Assembly: GCA_013364255.1 (NCBI GenBank)
Contig: CP054937.1
Span: 1 to 64,000 of the forward strand
Direction: 5' to 3'
DNA length: 64,000 nucleotides
DNA from: Streptomyces seoulensis
Lineage (GTDB): Bacteria > Actinomycetota > Actinomycetes > Streptomycetales > Streptomycetaceae
Shown here: one piece after another, positions 42,863 to 51,125 of the stretch
Layout: each line of letters starts with the position of its first letter
How positions within the stretch are numbered: the stretch's first letter is position 1
Notes under the pieces: model-generated
What the model was told of the DNA's origin: nothing
The model's database searches: none
What the model saw: only the letters and a program-made list of their open reading frames with translations
Made by a program: the position numbers and the translations under genes

Positions 42863-43179
42863 CCACCACCACCCGCCGCCCCACGATTCCCGCCGCGCCC
42901 GACTGGACCAGCGCCCTCTGCGCCCAAACCGACCCCGACCTGTTCTTCCCCGAAGGCCACGGCCAGCAAATCGTCCAGGCCGTCAACCAGGCCAAGAAGC
43001 TCTGCGCCGACTGCCCCCTCCGATCCGGCTGCCTCGAATGGGCCGTCACAACCGGGCAGACCATCGGCGTATGGGGCGGCCTGTCCGAGCAGGAGCTCAG
43101 GAACCTCCACCGACGGCAAATCCTAGCCAGCCGGAACACCACGAACGCGCATGAGGCGACGGCGGTGAACGCGGCATGA
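42859..43179 (+). CDS. WhiB-family transcription factor
   Basis: A 106-residue protein with the four Fe-S cysteines in LCAQTDPD, CADCPLRSGC (CxxCxxxxxC) and the GVWGG turn, followed by a short basic end. Size and spacing are typical, unlike the fused protein at 28151. Phage WhiB proteins can bind host sigma factor and block septation. Coupled within the operon. Confidence 0.92.
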   Translation: MTTTTRRPTIPAAPDWTSALCAQTDPDLFFPEGHGQQIVQAVNQAKKLCADCPLRSGCLEWAVTTGQTIGVWGGLSEQELRNLHRRQILASRNTTNAHEATAVNAA

Positions 43180-44108
43180 GCGCCCACAGCAGGATGACGC
43201 AGGCAGAGCGGGACGCACACGCGCGTTGGGCCGTCCGGCGACGCCGGTTGAAGGCGTTCGGTCAGTGGCAACCGTTCGTGGACGCTGAGCCGGTACGGGC
43301 CCACATGCGGGCTCTCCAGGCTGCGGGAATGCCTGAGAAGGCGGTGGCTCGGCGGTTGGGGCTGCCGGAGGGAACGTTCGCGAACCTGATGCGCGGAACC
43401 AACGGACTCCCGCCCGGATCGAAGGTTCGGCAGGAGACTGCCGAGTTGGTGCTGTCCTATTGGCCGACTCTCGCAGACTTCCCGGACATCTCGTCGATTG
43501 ATGCCACTGGTACCCGCCGGCGTGTGCAGGCGTTGGCTACTCGGGGCTGGTCCAAGGCTCAGCAAGCCGCGGAGTTGGGCATGACCGTGCCGAACTTCAA
43601 GGGGCGTCTGCGTGGGGGCCGGGTGTCGGCACGGTTCGCTCGAGCGGTGGCTGGCCTGTATGACCGACTGTGGGACGAGCGTCCAGAGGACCACGGTGTC
43701 GACGGGTGGATCGCCGAGCGTGTCCGGTGCTGCGCTGAAGAGGACGGCTGGAATGGCCCGCTGGCGTGGGATGACGACACGATCGACGACCCGAGTGCTT
43801 TCCCGCAGACGGACGCGTTCGAGCCGGTGGCGACGAAGGGGCCCAACGTTGCGGACCGCTGGCTGATGGGCGAGGCGGTGATCCTTGACCGGGACAGCCG
43901 GCGTGAGGTCCTGCGGTACCTGTTCGAGTGGACCAACGATACCCCGGAGGACATCGCAGCCCGGCTGGACATGACGTCGGACGCTGCGTCCAGGGCGTGG
44001 GAGCGGATCAAGGAGAAGGCGGCGGCTGACGGCCGGCGTGTGTGGCGGCGCGCGTACGTGCCGCATGAACGAACCCTGAAGCAGAACGAGATGGAGGAAG
44101 CAGCATGA
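43176..44108 (+). CDS. Multi-HTH DNA-binding protein
   Basis: A 310-residue protein with three HTH-like segments: AGMPEKAVARRLGLPEGTF (about 50-70), GWSKAQQAAELGMTVPNF (about 120-140) and TPEDIAARLDMTSDAASRAW (about 265-285). The middle is acidic. It may be a late or middle regulator, coupled to WhiB upstream and the HNH gene downstream. Confidence 0.7.
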   Translation: MSAHSRMTQAERDAHARWAVRRRRLKAFGQWQPFVDAEPVRAHMRALQAAGMPEKAVARRLGLPEGTFANLMRGTNGLPPGSKVRQETAELVLSYWPTLADFPDISSIDATGTRRRVQALATRGWSKAQQAAELGMTVPNFKGRLRGGRVSARFARAVAGLYDRLWDERPEDHGVDGWIAERVRCCAEEDGWNGPLAWDDDTIDDPSAFPQTDAFEPVATKGPNVADRWLMGEAVILDRDSRREVLRYLFEWTNDTPEDIAARLDMTSDAASRAWERIKEKAAADGRRVWRRAYVPHERTLKQNEMEEAA

Positions 44109-44596
44109 TGGCCGGTCGATCTCGTTCGGTACGCCCTCCCTCGGTTCGGTTCTGGGAGAAGGTGAACAAGGCGGGTCCGATGCCAGCTCAGGGGGTAGTG
44201 CGAGGGCCGTGCTGGCAGTGGACCGCTGGGGTTACGAAGCAGGGGTACGGCGGGTTTCATCCGACAAAGACTCAGATGGTCCTCGCGCATCGGTATTCGT
44301 GGGAGATGTTGAGGAGCCCGATCCCTGATGGCCTGGTCATAGACCACCTGTGCAGAAACCGCCGGTGCGTAAACCCAGATCACCTTGAGGTCGTCACCAT
44401 CGCAGAGAACACGCGTCGCGGATTCGGGATCAGCACGTGGAACCGGCTCAAGACCCACTGTCCGGCAGGCCACCCGTACAGCGCCGAGAACACGTACATC
44501 AACCCCACCAGGAACATACGGATCTGTCGGGCCTGCGCTCGCGAGCGTGATCGGCAGCCGCATCGCAAGAACAGAAGGAAGAAGGTAGCAGCATGA
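44105..44596 (+). CDS. HNH endonuclease
   Basis: A 163-residue HNH_3-type nuclease: AHRYSWE, then DGLVIDHLCRNRRCVNPDHL with the HNH residues and zinc-binding Cys, and a C-terminal CxxGHPY...CRACAR zinc finger. Likely freestanding homing nuclease or recombination nuclease. It overlaps both neighbours by ATGA, so it has settled into the operon. Confidence 0.88.
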   Translation: MMAGRSRSVRPPSVRFWEKVNKAGPMPAQGVVRGPCWQWTAGVTKQGYGGFHPTKTQMVLAHRYSWEMLRSPIPDGLVIDHLCRNRRCVNPDHLEVVTIAENTRRGFGISTWNRLKTHCPAGHPYSAENTYINPTRNIRICRACARERDRQPHRKNRRKKVAA

Positions 44597-45126
44597 GCGG
44601 CGAGACGATCATCACCGTCATCGGGAATCTCGTGGATGATCCAGAACTGCGTTGGACAAACGGCGGCGCGGCGGTGGCGAAGTTCCGGGTGGCGTCGACA
44701 CCGCGGACGTTCGACCGTCAGACGAACGAGTGGAAGGACGGGGAAAGTCTGTTCCTGGCCTGCTCGGTGTGGCGCCAGGCGGCAGAAAACTGTGCGGAGA
44801 GCTTGCAGAAAGGCATGCGGGTGATTGTGCAGGGCCGGCTGAAGCAGCGCTTGTACGAGGACAATCAGGGAGTCCGGCGCACGGTGTACGAGCTGGACGT
44901 CGAGGAAGTCGGGCCCAGCCTGCGTAGCGCGACGGCGAAGGTGACGAAGGCGTCGGGTGGCGTCCGTGGTGGCCAGGGCGGCGGCCAGCAGGGTCAGGGT
45001 GGTGGCAGTTGGGGTTCTGGTGGCCGGCAGCAGGGCCAGCAGGGTGGTGGTCAGGATGACCCGTGGGGGTCGTCGGCGGCGGCTGGCGGGCAGCAGGACG
45101 GGGCTTGGGATCAGCCGCCTTTCTGA
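44593..45126 (+). CDS. ssb: Single-stranded DNA-binding protein
   Basis: A 177-residue SSB with an OB fold at about 1-110 (TVIGNLVDDPELRWTNGG, then FLACSVWRQAAENCAESLQK and VIVQGRLKQRLYED). A Gly/Gln-rich linker follows and the C-terminus ends DQPPF, a version of the acidic tip that binds partner enzymes. It should cooperate with the Rad52-type protein. Last gene of the operon; terminator follows. Confidence 0.93.
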   Translation: MSGETIITVIGNLVDDPELRWTNGGAAVAKFRVASTPRTFDRQTNEWKDGESLFLACSVWRQAAENCAESLQKGMRVIVQGRLKQRLYEDNQGVRRTVYELDVEEVGPSLRSATAKVTKASGGVRGGQGGGQQGQGGGSWGSGGRQQGQQGGGQDDPWGSSAAAGGQQDGAWDQPPF

Positions 45127-45145
45127 GTTGGCGGGTTCGGTGTGA

Positions 45146-45175
45146 GGGGTCTGGCCTTCGGGTCGGGCCCCTTTT
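45146..45175 (+). terminator. Terminator after ssb
   Basis: GGGG at 45146 pairs with CCCC at 45168-45171 through an imperfect G+C stem, followed by TTTT. Confidence 0.7.
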
Positions 45176-45193
45176 CACGCCCGGACGCTCTAT

Positions 45194-45225
45194 GCATTGC
45201 AATGCCATGCTTGACGGGATACTGT
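45194..45225 (+). promoter_or_regulatory. Promoter with 17-bp operator, site 4 (operon from 45271)
   Basis: GCATTGCAATGCCATGC is identical to the operator at 38636. It embeds TTGCAA (45197-45202), with TACTGT at 45220-45225. The flanks also match the 38636 copy (TAT before, GGGATACTGTGG after). Confidence 0.85.
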
Positions 45226-45270
45226 GGAGCCATCCTCGATCCACCCCCCCACCCACCCGCGGAGGCTCCC

Positions 45271-45759
45271 GTGATCGACAACCTCGGCTTCCACACCCAC
45301 CCCGACTACACCACCGAACTCACCACCATCCAGACCGAGATCCGCTCCCTCACCAGCCGAATCAACATCGGCAACTTCCACAACTGGGAAGCCCACCACA
45401 ACACCTGGAGCCACCTCCACAACCTCCACGCCCAGGAGAAGAACCTCCTCCGCGAGACCGCCATGGAGAACCAGCGCCTCAACCGCCTGGAGACCGCCAT
45501 CCGCGCCGTCGGCGACATCCACCTCGGGTTTATCGCCTACATCGTCTTCGGGCCGGCCGCACTGCCCGTCGAGGCCATGTACGAGGTGCGGCTCCTCGAC
45601 GACAACGGGTACACCGTGCCGGACACCGTGCGAACCAACCTGCCCGCCAGCCGTATCGAAAGCGCCAAGCAGCACCTGCTGACGGTGGACGCCCCGAAGC
45701 ACGCGAGGTTGTGGGGCGCACACGTCTCCGACTACCGCGTCCAGGTCACCCCGTTCTGA
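45271..45759 (+). CDS. Hypothetical protein, first gene of the second long rightward region
   Basis: A 162-residue protein (GTG start, GGAGG 5 bases upstream). The N-terminal 75 residues are a coiled coil rich in His and Asn; the C-terminal part is beta-rich. Unknown family. As the first gene under a repressed promoter it may be an early lytic protein. Confidence 0.6.
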   Translation: MIDNLGFHTHPDYTTELTTIQTEIRSLTSRINIGNFHNWEAHHNTWSHLHNLHAQEKNLLRETAMENQRLNRLETAIRAVGDIHLGFIAYIVFGPAALPVEAMYEVRLLDDNGYTVPDTVRTNLPASRIESAKQHLLTVDAPKHARLWGAHVSDYRVQVTPF

Positions 45760-45875
45760 CGCCCACCTGTGACTGCGGCGCCACCCGCGAAGAGGCCAAG
45801 GCCGGCATCCACGGCCCCGACTGCGCCAGCCACGACAGCCCCACCGACAACCCCTCCGACCACTACCGACTCTGA
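45756..45875 (+). CDS. Possible small zinc-motif peptide
   Basis: The frame LTPTCDCGATREEAKAG...CASHD to a stop at 45873-45875 looks coding and has a CxC...C pattern, but its only plausible start is a CTG overlapping the previous stop. Might instead be read by frameshift or be a remnant. Confidence 0.3.
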   Translation: MTPTCDCGATREEAKAGIHGPDCASHDSPTDNPSDHYRL

Positions 45876-46080
45876 TCACGCCCGCCGCAGCACTGCCGCC
45901 CCACCCGCAGCGATGCCCAGTGGGGCGGCAGTACAACTCGCCAGTGTCTGTGCTGGTTTCGGCCCCTTCAGTCCCCCCCTGGCCCACCACCCCCACCGGC
46001 CGCCCCATCGCCATCCCCAGCCACGACGCCCGACTCCACGCCTGGGCCACCACCCAGACCCCGCAGACCGGAGACACCAC

Positions 46081-46905
46081 ATGAAATCGCCCGCCCCATA
46101 CTTCGGGTCGAAGCAGCGCATCGCGCCGTGGATCGTCTCCCTGCTCCCCGCCCACGAGCACTACGTCGAACCGTTCGCCGGCGGCCTGTCCGTCCTGCTG
46201 GCCAAGCGGCCGTCCCGGATGGAGACCGTCAACGACCTCGACGGGCAGCTGATGACGTTCTGGCGGATGCTGCGCGAACGGCCCGCCGACCTGATCCGGG
46301 CATGTGCACTCACCCCGCACTCCCGAGCCGAGCACGCAGCCGCGTTTGAGCCCACCGCCGACGAGTTGGAGACGGCCCGCCGCGTCTGGGTCCGCCTGTC
46401 ACAAGGCCGGTCCGCGACGCTGCGCACCACCGGCTGGCGGCACTACATCAACCCGGCCGGCAGCCACCTCGGGATGCCCGGCTACCTGGACGCCTACGTC
46501 GACCGCATGTCCGCGGTCGCCGAGCGGCTGCACGCCGTGTCGCTGGAGTGCCTGCCTGCCATCGATCTGATCACCAAGTATGGCAGGCAGCCCGGCGTCC
46601 TGCTCTACGTGGACCCGCCGTACCTCGGCAGCACCCGCGGCGCCAACTACCGGCACGAAATGACCGGCGAAGACGCCCACCGTGAACTTGCGGCCGCCCT
46701 CGCCGACTGCAGGGCCGCAGTCGTCCTGTCCGGCTACAACTCGCCGCTCTACGCCGAGCTGTTCGACGGCTGGCACAGGTACGAGCAGTCGACGATGACC
46801 GGCAACGCGATCAGCGACAAGGGCCGCACCGAAGTGCTGTGGTCCAACGTCCGGCTTGGCGACCAGCTCGACCTGTTCGCCGACGAGTCCACCCCCACCC
46901 CGTGA
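46081..46905 (+). CDS. dam: D12-class N6-adenine DNA methyltransferase
   Basis: A 274-residue Dam-type enzyme: PYFGSKQRIAPWI at the N-terminus, VEPFAGGLSVL (SAM binding), a target recognition segment with YINPAGSHLG, and the catalytic DPPYLG. Adenine methylation to GATC-like sites is the family activity; specificity cannot be read. It may protect phage DNA from restriction or mark replication. Stands alone with no restriction partner. Confidence 0.9.
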   Translation: MKSPAPYFGSKQRIAPWIVSLLPAHEHYVEPFAGGLSVLLAKRPSRMETVNDLDGQLMTFWRMLRERPADLIRACALTPHSRAEHAAAFEPTADELETARRVWVRLSQGRSATLRTTGWRHYINPAGSHLGMPGYLDAYVDRMSAVAERLHAVSLECLPAIDLITKYGRQPGVLLYVDPPYLGSTRGANYRHEMTGEDAHRELAAALADCRAAVVLSGYNSPLYAELFDGWHRYEQSTMTGNAISDKGRTEVLWSNVRLGDQLDLFADESTPTP

Positions 46906-46912
46906 ACGCGGC

Positions 46913-46943
46913 GACCCGGGCGTGTTCGTAACACGCCCGGGTC
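46913..46943 (+). terminator. Hairpin after the methyltransferase
   Basis: GACCCGGGCGTG pairs perfectly with CACGCCCGGGTC around a 7-base loop; no T-run. Confidence 0.65.
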
Positions 46944-46977
46944 TGGCCCCGACCCTACCGACAGCCTGGAGGACACC

Positions 46978-47373
46978 GTGAGCAGCCCCACCCGAATCCA
47001 ACGCCGCCGAACGAAAGGCTGGCGGGCGCCTGAGGGTGCCGTGTACGTCGGCCGCGGCACCCGCTGGGGCAACCCGTGGGCCGTTGTCCGCACGAATACC
47101 GGCACCGGTTGGGCCGTCCAGTGGGCCGGACACCGAGACCAGCACAAGCCGCTCGGCATCAACGACTTCATCCCGGCCAACGACCAACGCGACGCGCACG
47201 CGCTTGCGGTCGAGCTGCACGAGATGTGGGCCTGCGCCCACCCGCAACTCCTTGAGCGGGCGCAGCGGGAACTCGCGGGCCGGACCGTCATGTGCTGGTG
47301 CGCCGAGACCTTGCCGTGCCACGGGGACACCTGGCTGCTGCTCGCCAACAAGCCGTCTGGGAGCTCCGCGTGA
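46978..47373 (+). CDS. DUF4326 protein
   Basis: A 131-residue protein with the family hallmarks: QRRRTKGWRAPEGAVYVGRG, GNPW, and a C-terminal MCWCAETLPCHGD. DUF4326 is frequent in phages; its fold suggests nucleotide or NAD-related chemistry, unproven. A second member is at 60113. Confidence 0.85.
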   Translation: MSSPTRIQRRRTKGWRAPEGAVYVGRGTRWGNPWAVVRTNTGTGWAVQWAGHRDQHKPLGINDFIPANDQRDAHALAVELHEMWACAHPQLLERAQRELAGRTVMCWCAETLPCHGDTWLLLANKPSGSSA

Positions 47374-47546
47374 GGGGTGACCGGTGTGTGGCGGGGTCGC
47401 GTGCCTGCCTGCTGGATGGGGCGCGGCGGGGCCTGTGTGGCCGTGTGGCGGCTTGGGGGGCGTTCCGGGTCCCAAGGGTGGTCGAACGTCTTCCTGGGCC
47501 GTCTGAGCCACCTTGTGGCCGTTCCGTCCCGGAGTCCGTTTCGTGA
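47370..47546 (+). CDS. Small ORF coupled to the DUF4326 gene
   Basis: A 58-codon frame whose GTG overlaps the previous stop and whose TGA overlaps the next GTG. Arg/Gly/Pro-rich. Coupling on both sides is the only support. Confidence 0.35.
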   Translation: MRGDRCVAGSRACLLDGARRGLCGRVAAWGAFRVPRVVERLPGPSEPPCGRSVPESVS

Positions 47547-47746
47547 CCGCCCGTTGCGTCGGCTTTGGTCGTCGTCTCCGCCGCCCGTCCCCGACCGGTT
47601 ACGGCCCCGTCTGCTGGCGGCGGCGTCGCGGCCCCGTCCCGCGAACCGCCAGCCCACCATCCGCATCCACCGCGCCCGTGCCTGTGATTCCGGGCCAGAC
47701 CGAGATCGAACTCCGTCCCCTGCAACCAACCCTCTGGAGCATCTGA
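47543..47746 (+). CDS. DUF6011-like small protein with an altered cysteine
   Basis: A 67-residue protein with RCVGFGRRLRRPSPTGYGPV followed by C, close to the RCxxCGRxLxxxxSRxxGYGPVC pattern but with Phe in place of the second Cys, so zinc binding may be lost. Coupled upstream by GTGA and downstream by TGATG. Confidence 0.5.
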   Translation: MTARCVGFGRRLRRPSPTGYGPVCWRRRRGPVPRTASPPSASTAPVPVIPGQTEIELRPLQPTLWSI

Positions 47747-48624
47747 TGACCGACCAGACCACCGAGACCGCCCGCGCCCTGCTGTACCGGCACGGGCTGC
47801 CCGAGGACGTCATCGACGGCGCGCTCGCCCTGCACGCGCAGGAGCTGGCCGCCGTGCAGCGCCGGGAAGCCGCCGTGTGGGGCGTCGACACGGCTGCCGG
47901 GAAGCACATCCTGGCCGCTGCTGACTTGATCGACCCGACGAAGGGTCCTGCCCCTGCCGTGCAGCAGCCGCCCGTGGACCGGGCCGCGCTCCGCCAGCGG
48001 TACGCCGCTGCCATGGCGCAGCGTGACGGCCATCCGTCGTGGCCGACCGAGTTCGAGGATGACGAGAGGGACTATCTGCGCCGGGCGGATGCCGCGATGG
48101 CGGTGGCGGATGCCGAACTCGCCGCCGCCGTGCTGCCCGAGCCCGCCGACCGGGCCGCCGCCCTCCGCGAAGCCGCCGACGAGGCCGAGGCCGAGGCCGA
48201 GAACGCTCAGTGCAACGCGGTCGGCCCGTGCCAGCAGTGCAGCGCCCGCACGACCGTCGCTATCCGCCTGCGCCGCCTGGCCGACGAGGCGCAGCAGAGC
48301 GAGCGGGTCGCCTACCGGCCGCAGCGTGGCGACGAGTTCGAGCGGTGGCTGAAGGCGCAGCGGGACTCCTGCTTCGGTCATGCGTCGTCGTGGGCAGCCG
48401 TCGACGGTCTCTTGGACCGGTACCGGCTGCACGCCGACACCGGCACCCCGCTCGGCGAGCACGTCTGCGAGGGCCAGGTCGTCGGCGACTGCGAATGCCT
48501 GGAGCAGCCCGCCAAGCCGACGCGCACGTGCGCGGACTCCGGCGCCTGCTTCGCCCCGGCGGGGCACTACGCCGACTGCCCCGCCGCCGGGGCGCAGCAG
48601 CCCGAGATCGAGGCGGGAGCCTGA
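47746..48624 (+). CDS. Hypothetical protein with C-terminal Cys/His region
   Basis: A 292-residue protein. About 1-110 and 110-200 are helical and acidic (an EAxAEAEN run). Two Cys clusters (CNAVGPCQQCSA about 155-167 and CEGQVVGDCECLE near 242-256, then C...CF...C) suggest zinc sites. Start ATG 47746 by TGATG coupling. Unknown family. Confidence 0.6.
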   Translation: MTDQTTETARALLYRHGLPEDVIDGALALHAQELAAVQRREAAVWGVDTAAGKHILAAADLIDPTKGPAPAVQQPPVDRAALRQRYAAAMAQRDGHPSWPTEFEDDERDYLRRADAAMAVADAELAAAVLPEPADRAAALREAADEAEAEAENAQCNAVGPCQQCSARTTVAIRLRRLADEAQQSERVAYRPQRGDEFERWLKAQRDSCFGHASSWAAVDGLLDRYRLHADTGTPLGEHVCEGQVVGDCECLEQPAKPTRTCADSGACFAPAGHYADCPAAGAQQPEIEAGA

Positions 48625-48625
48625 C

Positions 48626-49066
48626 ATGGCCGTCTACGTAGACGAAGTCCTCGACTGGACGCTCATCGCCCACGCCCGAGGCCTGCGGCACACGCACTGG
48701 TGCCACCTGACCGCCGACACTGAACAGGAACTCCACGCGTTCGCTGCCCGGCTGGGCTTGCGCCGCTCCTGGTACCAGCGGAAGGGCCCGAACGACGTCG
48801 GCTGGCATTACGACATCGTTCCGTCCAAGCGGGCTCAGGCGGTGCGCCTCGGCGCGCGCGAGGTCGATCACGGGTTCATCGCCCGGCTGATGGATCACCG
48901 TCGCCGTGAGCGTGACCGGGTGTCGGGCGGGTTCGTGTGCGGCAACGACCCGAACGCGCAGATGACGGACGGCGACCGAGAGGCAATCGAGGACTTCCGC
49001 ACCTTCCTCGCCCAGGGCAAGCGCCCGCCCGCCGCCGGGGCGCGGCAGGACGGGGTGCAGCGATGA
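48626..49066 (+). CDS. DUF4031 protein
   Basis: A 146-residue protein whose N-terminal 85 residues match DUF4031: AVYVDEV, HWCHLTADTEQELHAFAARL, and HYDIVPSKRAQAVRLGA. Function unknown in the family; frequent in actinophages. Coupled to the next gene. Confidence 0.85.
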   Translation: MAVYVDEVLDWTLIAHARGLRHTHWCHLTADTEQELHAFAARLGLRRSWYQRKGPNDVGWHYDIVPSKRAQAVRLGAREVDHGFIARLMDHRRRERDRVSGGFVCGNDPNAQMTDGDREAIEDFRTFLAQGKRPPAAGARQDGVQR

Positions 49067-49365
49067 GCACCGCCGAGGAACACCTCGCCCGCCGCCTGGC
49101 CCACGACCACGGCCACCTCATGGGCGACGACGACTGGGAACGCACGCCCGCCGATCTCCGGAGGGATTATCGAGACCTTGCCCGCGCCACCCTCGCTGTC
49201 GTGGGAGGGCCGACGGAGGCGCAGCAGGAGGCTGCCGCTCTCGCGAGTGAGGTGCGTGAGCTGCAACGGCAGCGGGACCGCTATCGGGACGCGTGGCGCA
49301 GTGCGTGCTATCGAGCCACCAAGGCGCGGCAGGACGGGGCGCAGCAGCAGGGTGGTGGCGAGTGA
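49063..49365 (+). CDS. Hypothetical helical protein
   Basis: A 100-residue protein, charged and coiled-coil-like in its second half (EVRELQRQRDRYRDAW). ATGA-coupled on the 5-prime side and GTGA-coupled to the LuxR-type regulator. Confidence 0.55.
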   Translation: MSTAEEHLARRLAHDHGHLMGDDDWERTPADLRRDYRDLARATLAVVGGPTEAQQEAAALASEVRELQRQRDRYRDAWRSACYRATKARQDGAQQQGGGE

Positions 49366-49703
49366 CCGCCCCGGTCCAGGTGGGCCCGCCGCCGTCTGAT
49401 GGCGGGCCCGACCCGTCTCCCGCACTCCACCTCTACCCCCAGCACCTCCAACTCCTCCGCATGTCCGCGAACGGCTACTCCAGCCGGGAGATAGCCGAGC
49501 AGCTCGTCATGAGCCCGCACACGGTGAACGACTACTGGCGGGAGATCTACCGCCGGCTCGGTGCGAAGAACCGGGAGAACGCGGTCGCGATGGCTCTTGT
49601 GCGGGGCTTGATCCGACCGGACGAGGTGACGTTGCGGGCGCCGCGGTGGCAGTACGAGTCGAATCGGACGGGCCTGACCGCCCGAAGAAACCGGACATCT
49701 TAG
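49362..49703 (+). CDS. LuxR/GerE-type HTH regulator
   Basis: A 113-residue protein with a clear GerE HTH at about 30-85 (GYSSREIAEQLVMSPHTVND, then RLGAKNRENAVA). There is no receiver or ligand domain, so it is a stand-alone DNA-binding module. Possible late-gene regulator. Confidence 0.85.
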   Translation: MTAPVQVGPPPSDGGPDPSPALHLYPQHLQLLRMSANGYSSREIAEQLVMSPHTVNDYWREIYRRLGAKNRENAVAMALVRGLIRPDEVTLRAPRWQYESNRTGLTARRNRTS

Positions 49704-49753
49704 ACACCGTCACCGGCGGGCAACACCGATCACCACCCCCAGAAAGGCACCCC

Positions 49754-49981
49754 ATGCTGCGCAGATACCTCCCCGCCATCATCTCCAGCCTCCTCTTCAT
49801 CGCCCTCGGCATAATCCTCGGCCTCACCTGGTGGGGTGCGACTGGCCGGACGGACATGCCGTGGTGGCTGGCCGTCCTCCTGGTCGCCGCGGCCGCGCTG
49901 ATATCCGACCTGGCCGAGCAGACACTCCGCCACCACCGCTGCCGGACGGGCGAGGCTCGGCATCGCAGGACGGCTCTCTGA
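49754..49981 (+). CDS. Small membrane protein
   Basis: A 75-residue protein with two transmembrane helices (about 6-27 and 35-53) and a basic His/Arg tail. AAAGGCACCCC precedes the ATG. Unknown role. Confidence 0.6.
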   Translation: MLRRYLPAIISSLLFIALGIILGLTWWGATGRTDMPWWLAVLLVAAAALISDLAEQTLRHHRCRTGEARHRRTAL

Positions 49982-50089
49982 TGGCCGCCGCTACCCCACG
50001 CCCGAAGCGCTCCTCGACGCCTACAACCGCCACATGCAGGCCATGCACTCCGAAGACCGCGACACGAACACACGACGAGAGGACACCCG

Positions 50090-50542
50090 ATGACCAGCCG
50101 AGCAGCCCAGTTCGCCGCCGCCTACGCCGCACTCACCGCCGCGCACGAAGTCGCCGACCACTGGGTCCAGATCGACGACCAAGCTGTCAACAAGGGCCGC
50201 CCCGACCGTGACGGCGTGATCGCCTGTGCTGAACACGTCCTCGCCTACACCGCCACCCAGGCTCTCGCCCTGGCTGCCGTCAACCGGGTTACCGGGGCGC
50301 GCCTGTCGTGGAAGCGGGCCGCTCTCGGTCTCGCTGTGTCCGCAGTCACGCACTACATCGCGGACCGGCAGGGCGGGCACTGGCGCGACGACCACCCGCG
50401 CGGCATTGTCCGCCTCGCCGCCAAGACCGGGCACGCCGGTTGGCTCCAGCGGGACCCGAACGCCGGCTATCTGATGGATCAGTCATGGCACAAGGGCTGG
50501 ATCGCGGTCGCTGCGACTGTGGCGGCTGGGGGTGACCGATGA
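50090..50542 (+). CDS. DUF3307-like membrane protein
   Basis: A 150-residue protein with the pattern AAHEVADHWVQIDDQAVNKG, then CAEHVLAYTATQALALAAV and THYIADRQGG, resembling DUF3307 (HxxxDfxlQ...H...Y). Several weakly hydrophobic helices suggest membrane association. Start ATG 50090 after GAGAGG. Confidence 0.65.
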   Translation: MTSRAAQFAAAYAALTAAHEVADHWVQIDDQAVNKGRPDRDGVIACAEHVLAYTATQALALAAVNRVTGARLSWKRAALGLAVSAVTHYIADRQGGHWRDDHPRGIVRLAAKTGHAGWLQRDPNAGYLMDQSWHKGWIAVAATVAAGGDR

Positions 50543-50613
50543 GTGCTGCTGGATCGTCGGCGGAACGCTGGGCTGCGCAGCTCCGTCAGGACGCCCGTCG
50601 GGGCCTGTCCTGA
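50539..50613 (+). CDS. Micro-ORF coupled to DUF3307-like gene
   Basis: A 24-codon helical frame (MSAAGSSAERWAAQLRQDAR...) with ATGA overlap, ending just before a hairpin. Plausible but unproven. Confidence 0.3.
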   Translation: MSAAGSSAERWAAQLRQDARRGLS

Positions 50614-50620
50614 TCCGGCA

Positions 50621-50667
50621 CACGGAAGCCCGTCACCTCGGGTTGACCTGGGTGGCGGGCTCCCGTG
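50621..50667 (+). terminator. Long hairpin terminator
   Basis: CACGG-AGCCCG-CACC on the left arm pairs with GGTG-CGGGCT-CCGTG on the right, with small mismatches, ahead of the DUF6233 gene. Confidence 0.6.
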
Positions 50668-50689
50668 TACCGTTCGTACACTCGAACAC

Positions 50690-51034
50690 ATGAACGACCG
50701 CACGACCCCGTCCCGACTCGACATGCTCCGCTTTCTCGAGCGCGTGCAGGTCGCGGACCTGGAGCGGACACGGCGGTGGATCGCCGACGAGGAACGCCGG
50801 CAGGTGGAGAAGCAGCGCGGGATCGAGGCGCGGCCGCCCGCCCCGGACTGGCTGCTCGAGCTGGGCCTGAATCGGGATGCCCTGCCGGTGGGCGTGCATG
50901 TCGGGGGCTGCCATATGGCGGGGAAGCGGGTGCGGGGCATCGAGCGTGGGGAGGCGCTGCGGTGGCTGGCGGGTGGTGTGGTGGCATGCACGCACTGCCG
51001 GCCCGATGCGGATCTGGGATTCCTGGAAGGGTGA
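50690..51034 (+). CDS. DUF6233 protein
   Basis: A 114-residue protein typical of Streptomyces mobile elements: RLDMLRFLERVQVADLERTR, DWLLELG, VHVGGCHMAGKR and CTHCRPD at the end. No ribosome site; TACACT ends 7 bases before the ATG, so the message may be leaderless. Function unknown. Confidence 0.85.
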   Translation: MNDRTTPSRLDMLRFLERVQVADLERTRRWIADEERRQVEKQRGIEARPPAPDWLLELGLNRDALPVGVHVGGCHMAGKRVRGIERGEALRWLAGGVVACTHCRPDADLGFLEG

Positions 51035-51076
51035 CCTGCATCTTTGAAGGAGTTGAGTGAACCTCCTTGCGACATC

Positions 51077-51091
51077 GCCTCACTGTGAGGC
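51077..51091 (+). promoter_or_regulatory. Operator GCCTCACNGTGAGGC, copy 1
   Basis: GCCTCACTGTGAGGC is a perfect 7-1-7 palindrome followed after one base by TAGTTA, a likely -10 element. It stands 34 bp upstream of the excisionase-like gene at 51126. The same site recurs at 51681. Confidence 0.75.
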
Positions 51092-51125
51092 ATAGTTAAG
51101 GCATCGCAAGGGGGAGGAGCCCACG

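Noticed and set aside
49900..50092. Open frame ending RRYPTPEALLDAYNRHMQAMHSE before the DUF3307-like gene
   Set aside because: It looks protein-like and ends with ATGA coupling, but no ATG, GTG, TTG or CTG start exists after the preceding in-frame stop except a very short internal ATG. Probably a remnant.
50670..50700. SOS/LexA-type box at the DUF6233 start
   Set aside because: TCGAACACATGAACGA matches only one half-site of the actinobacterial SOS box; two key positions differ.
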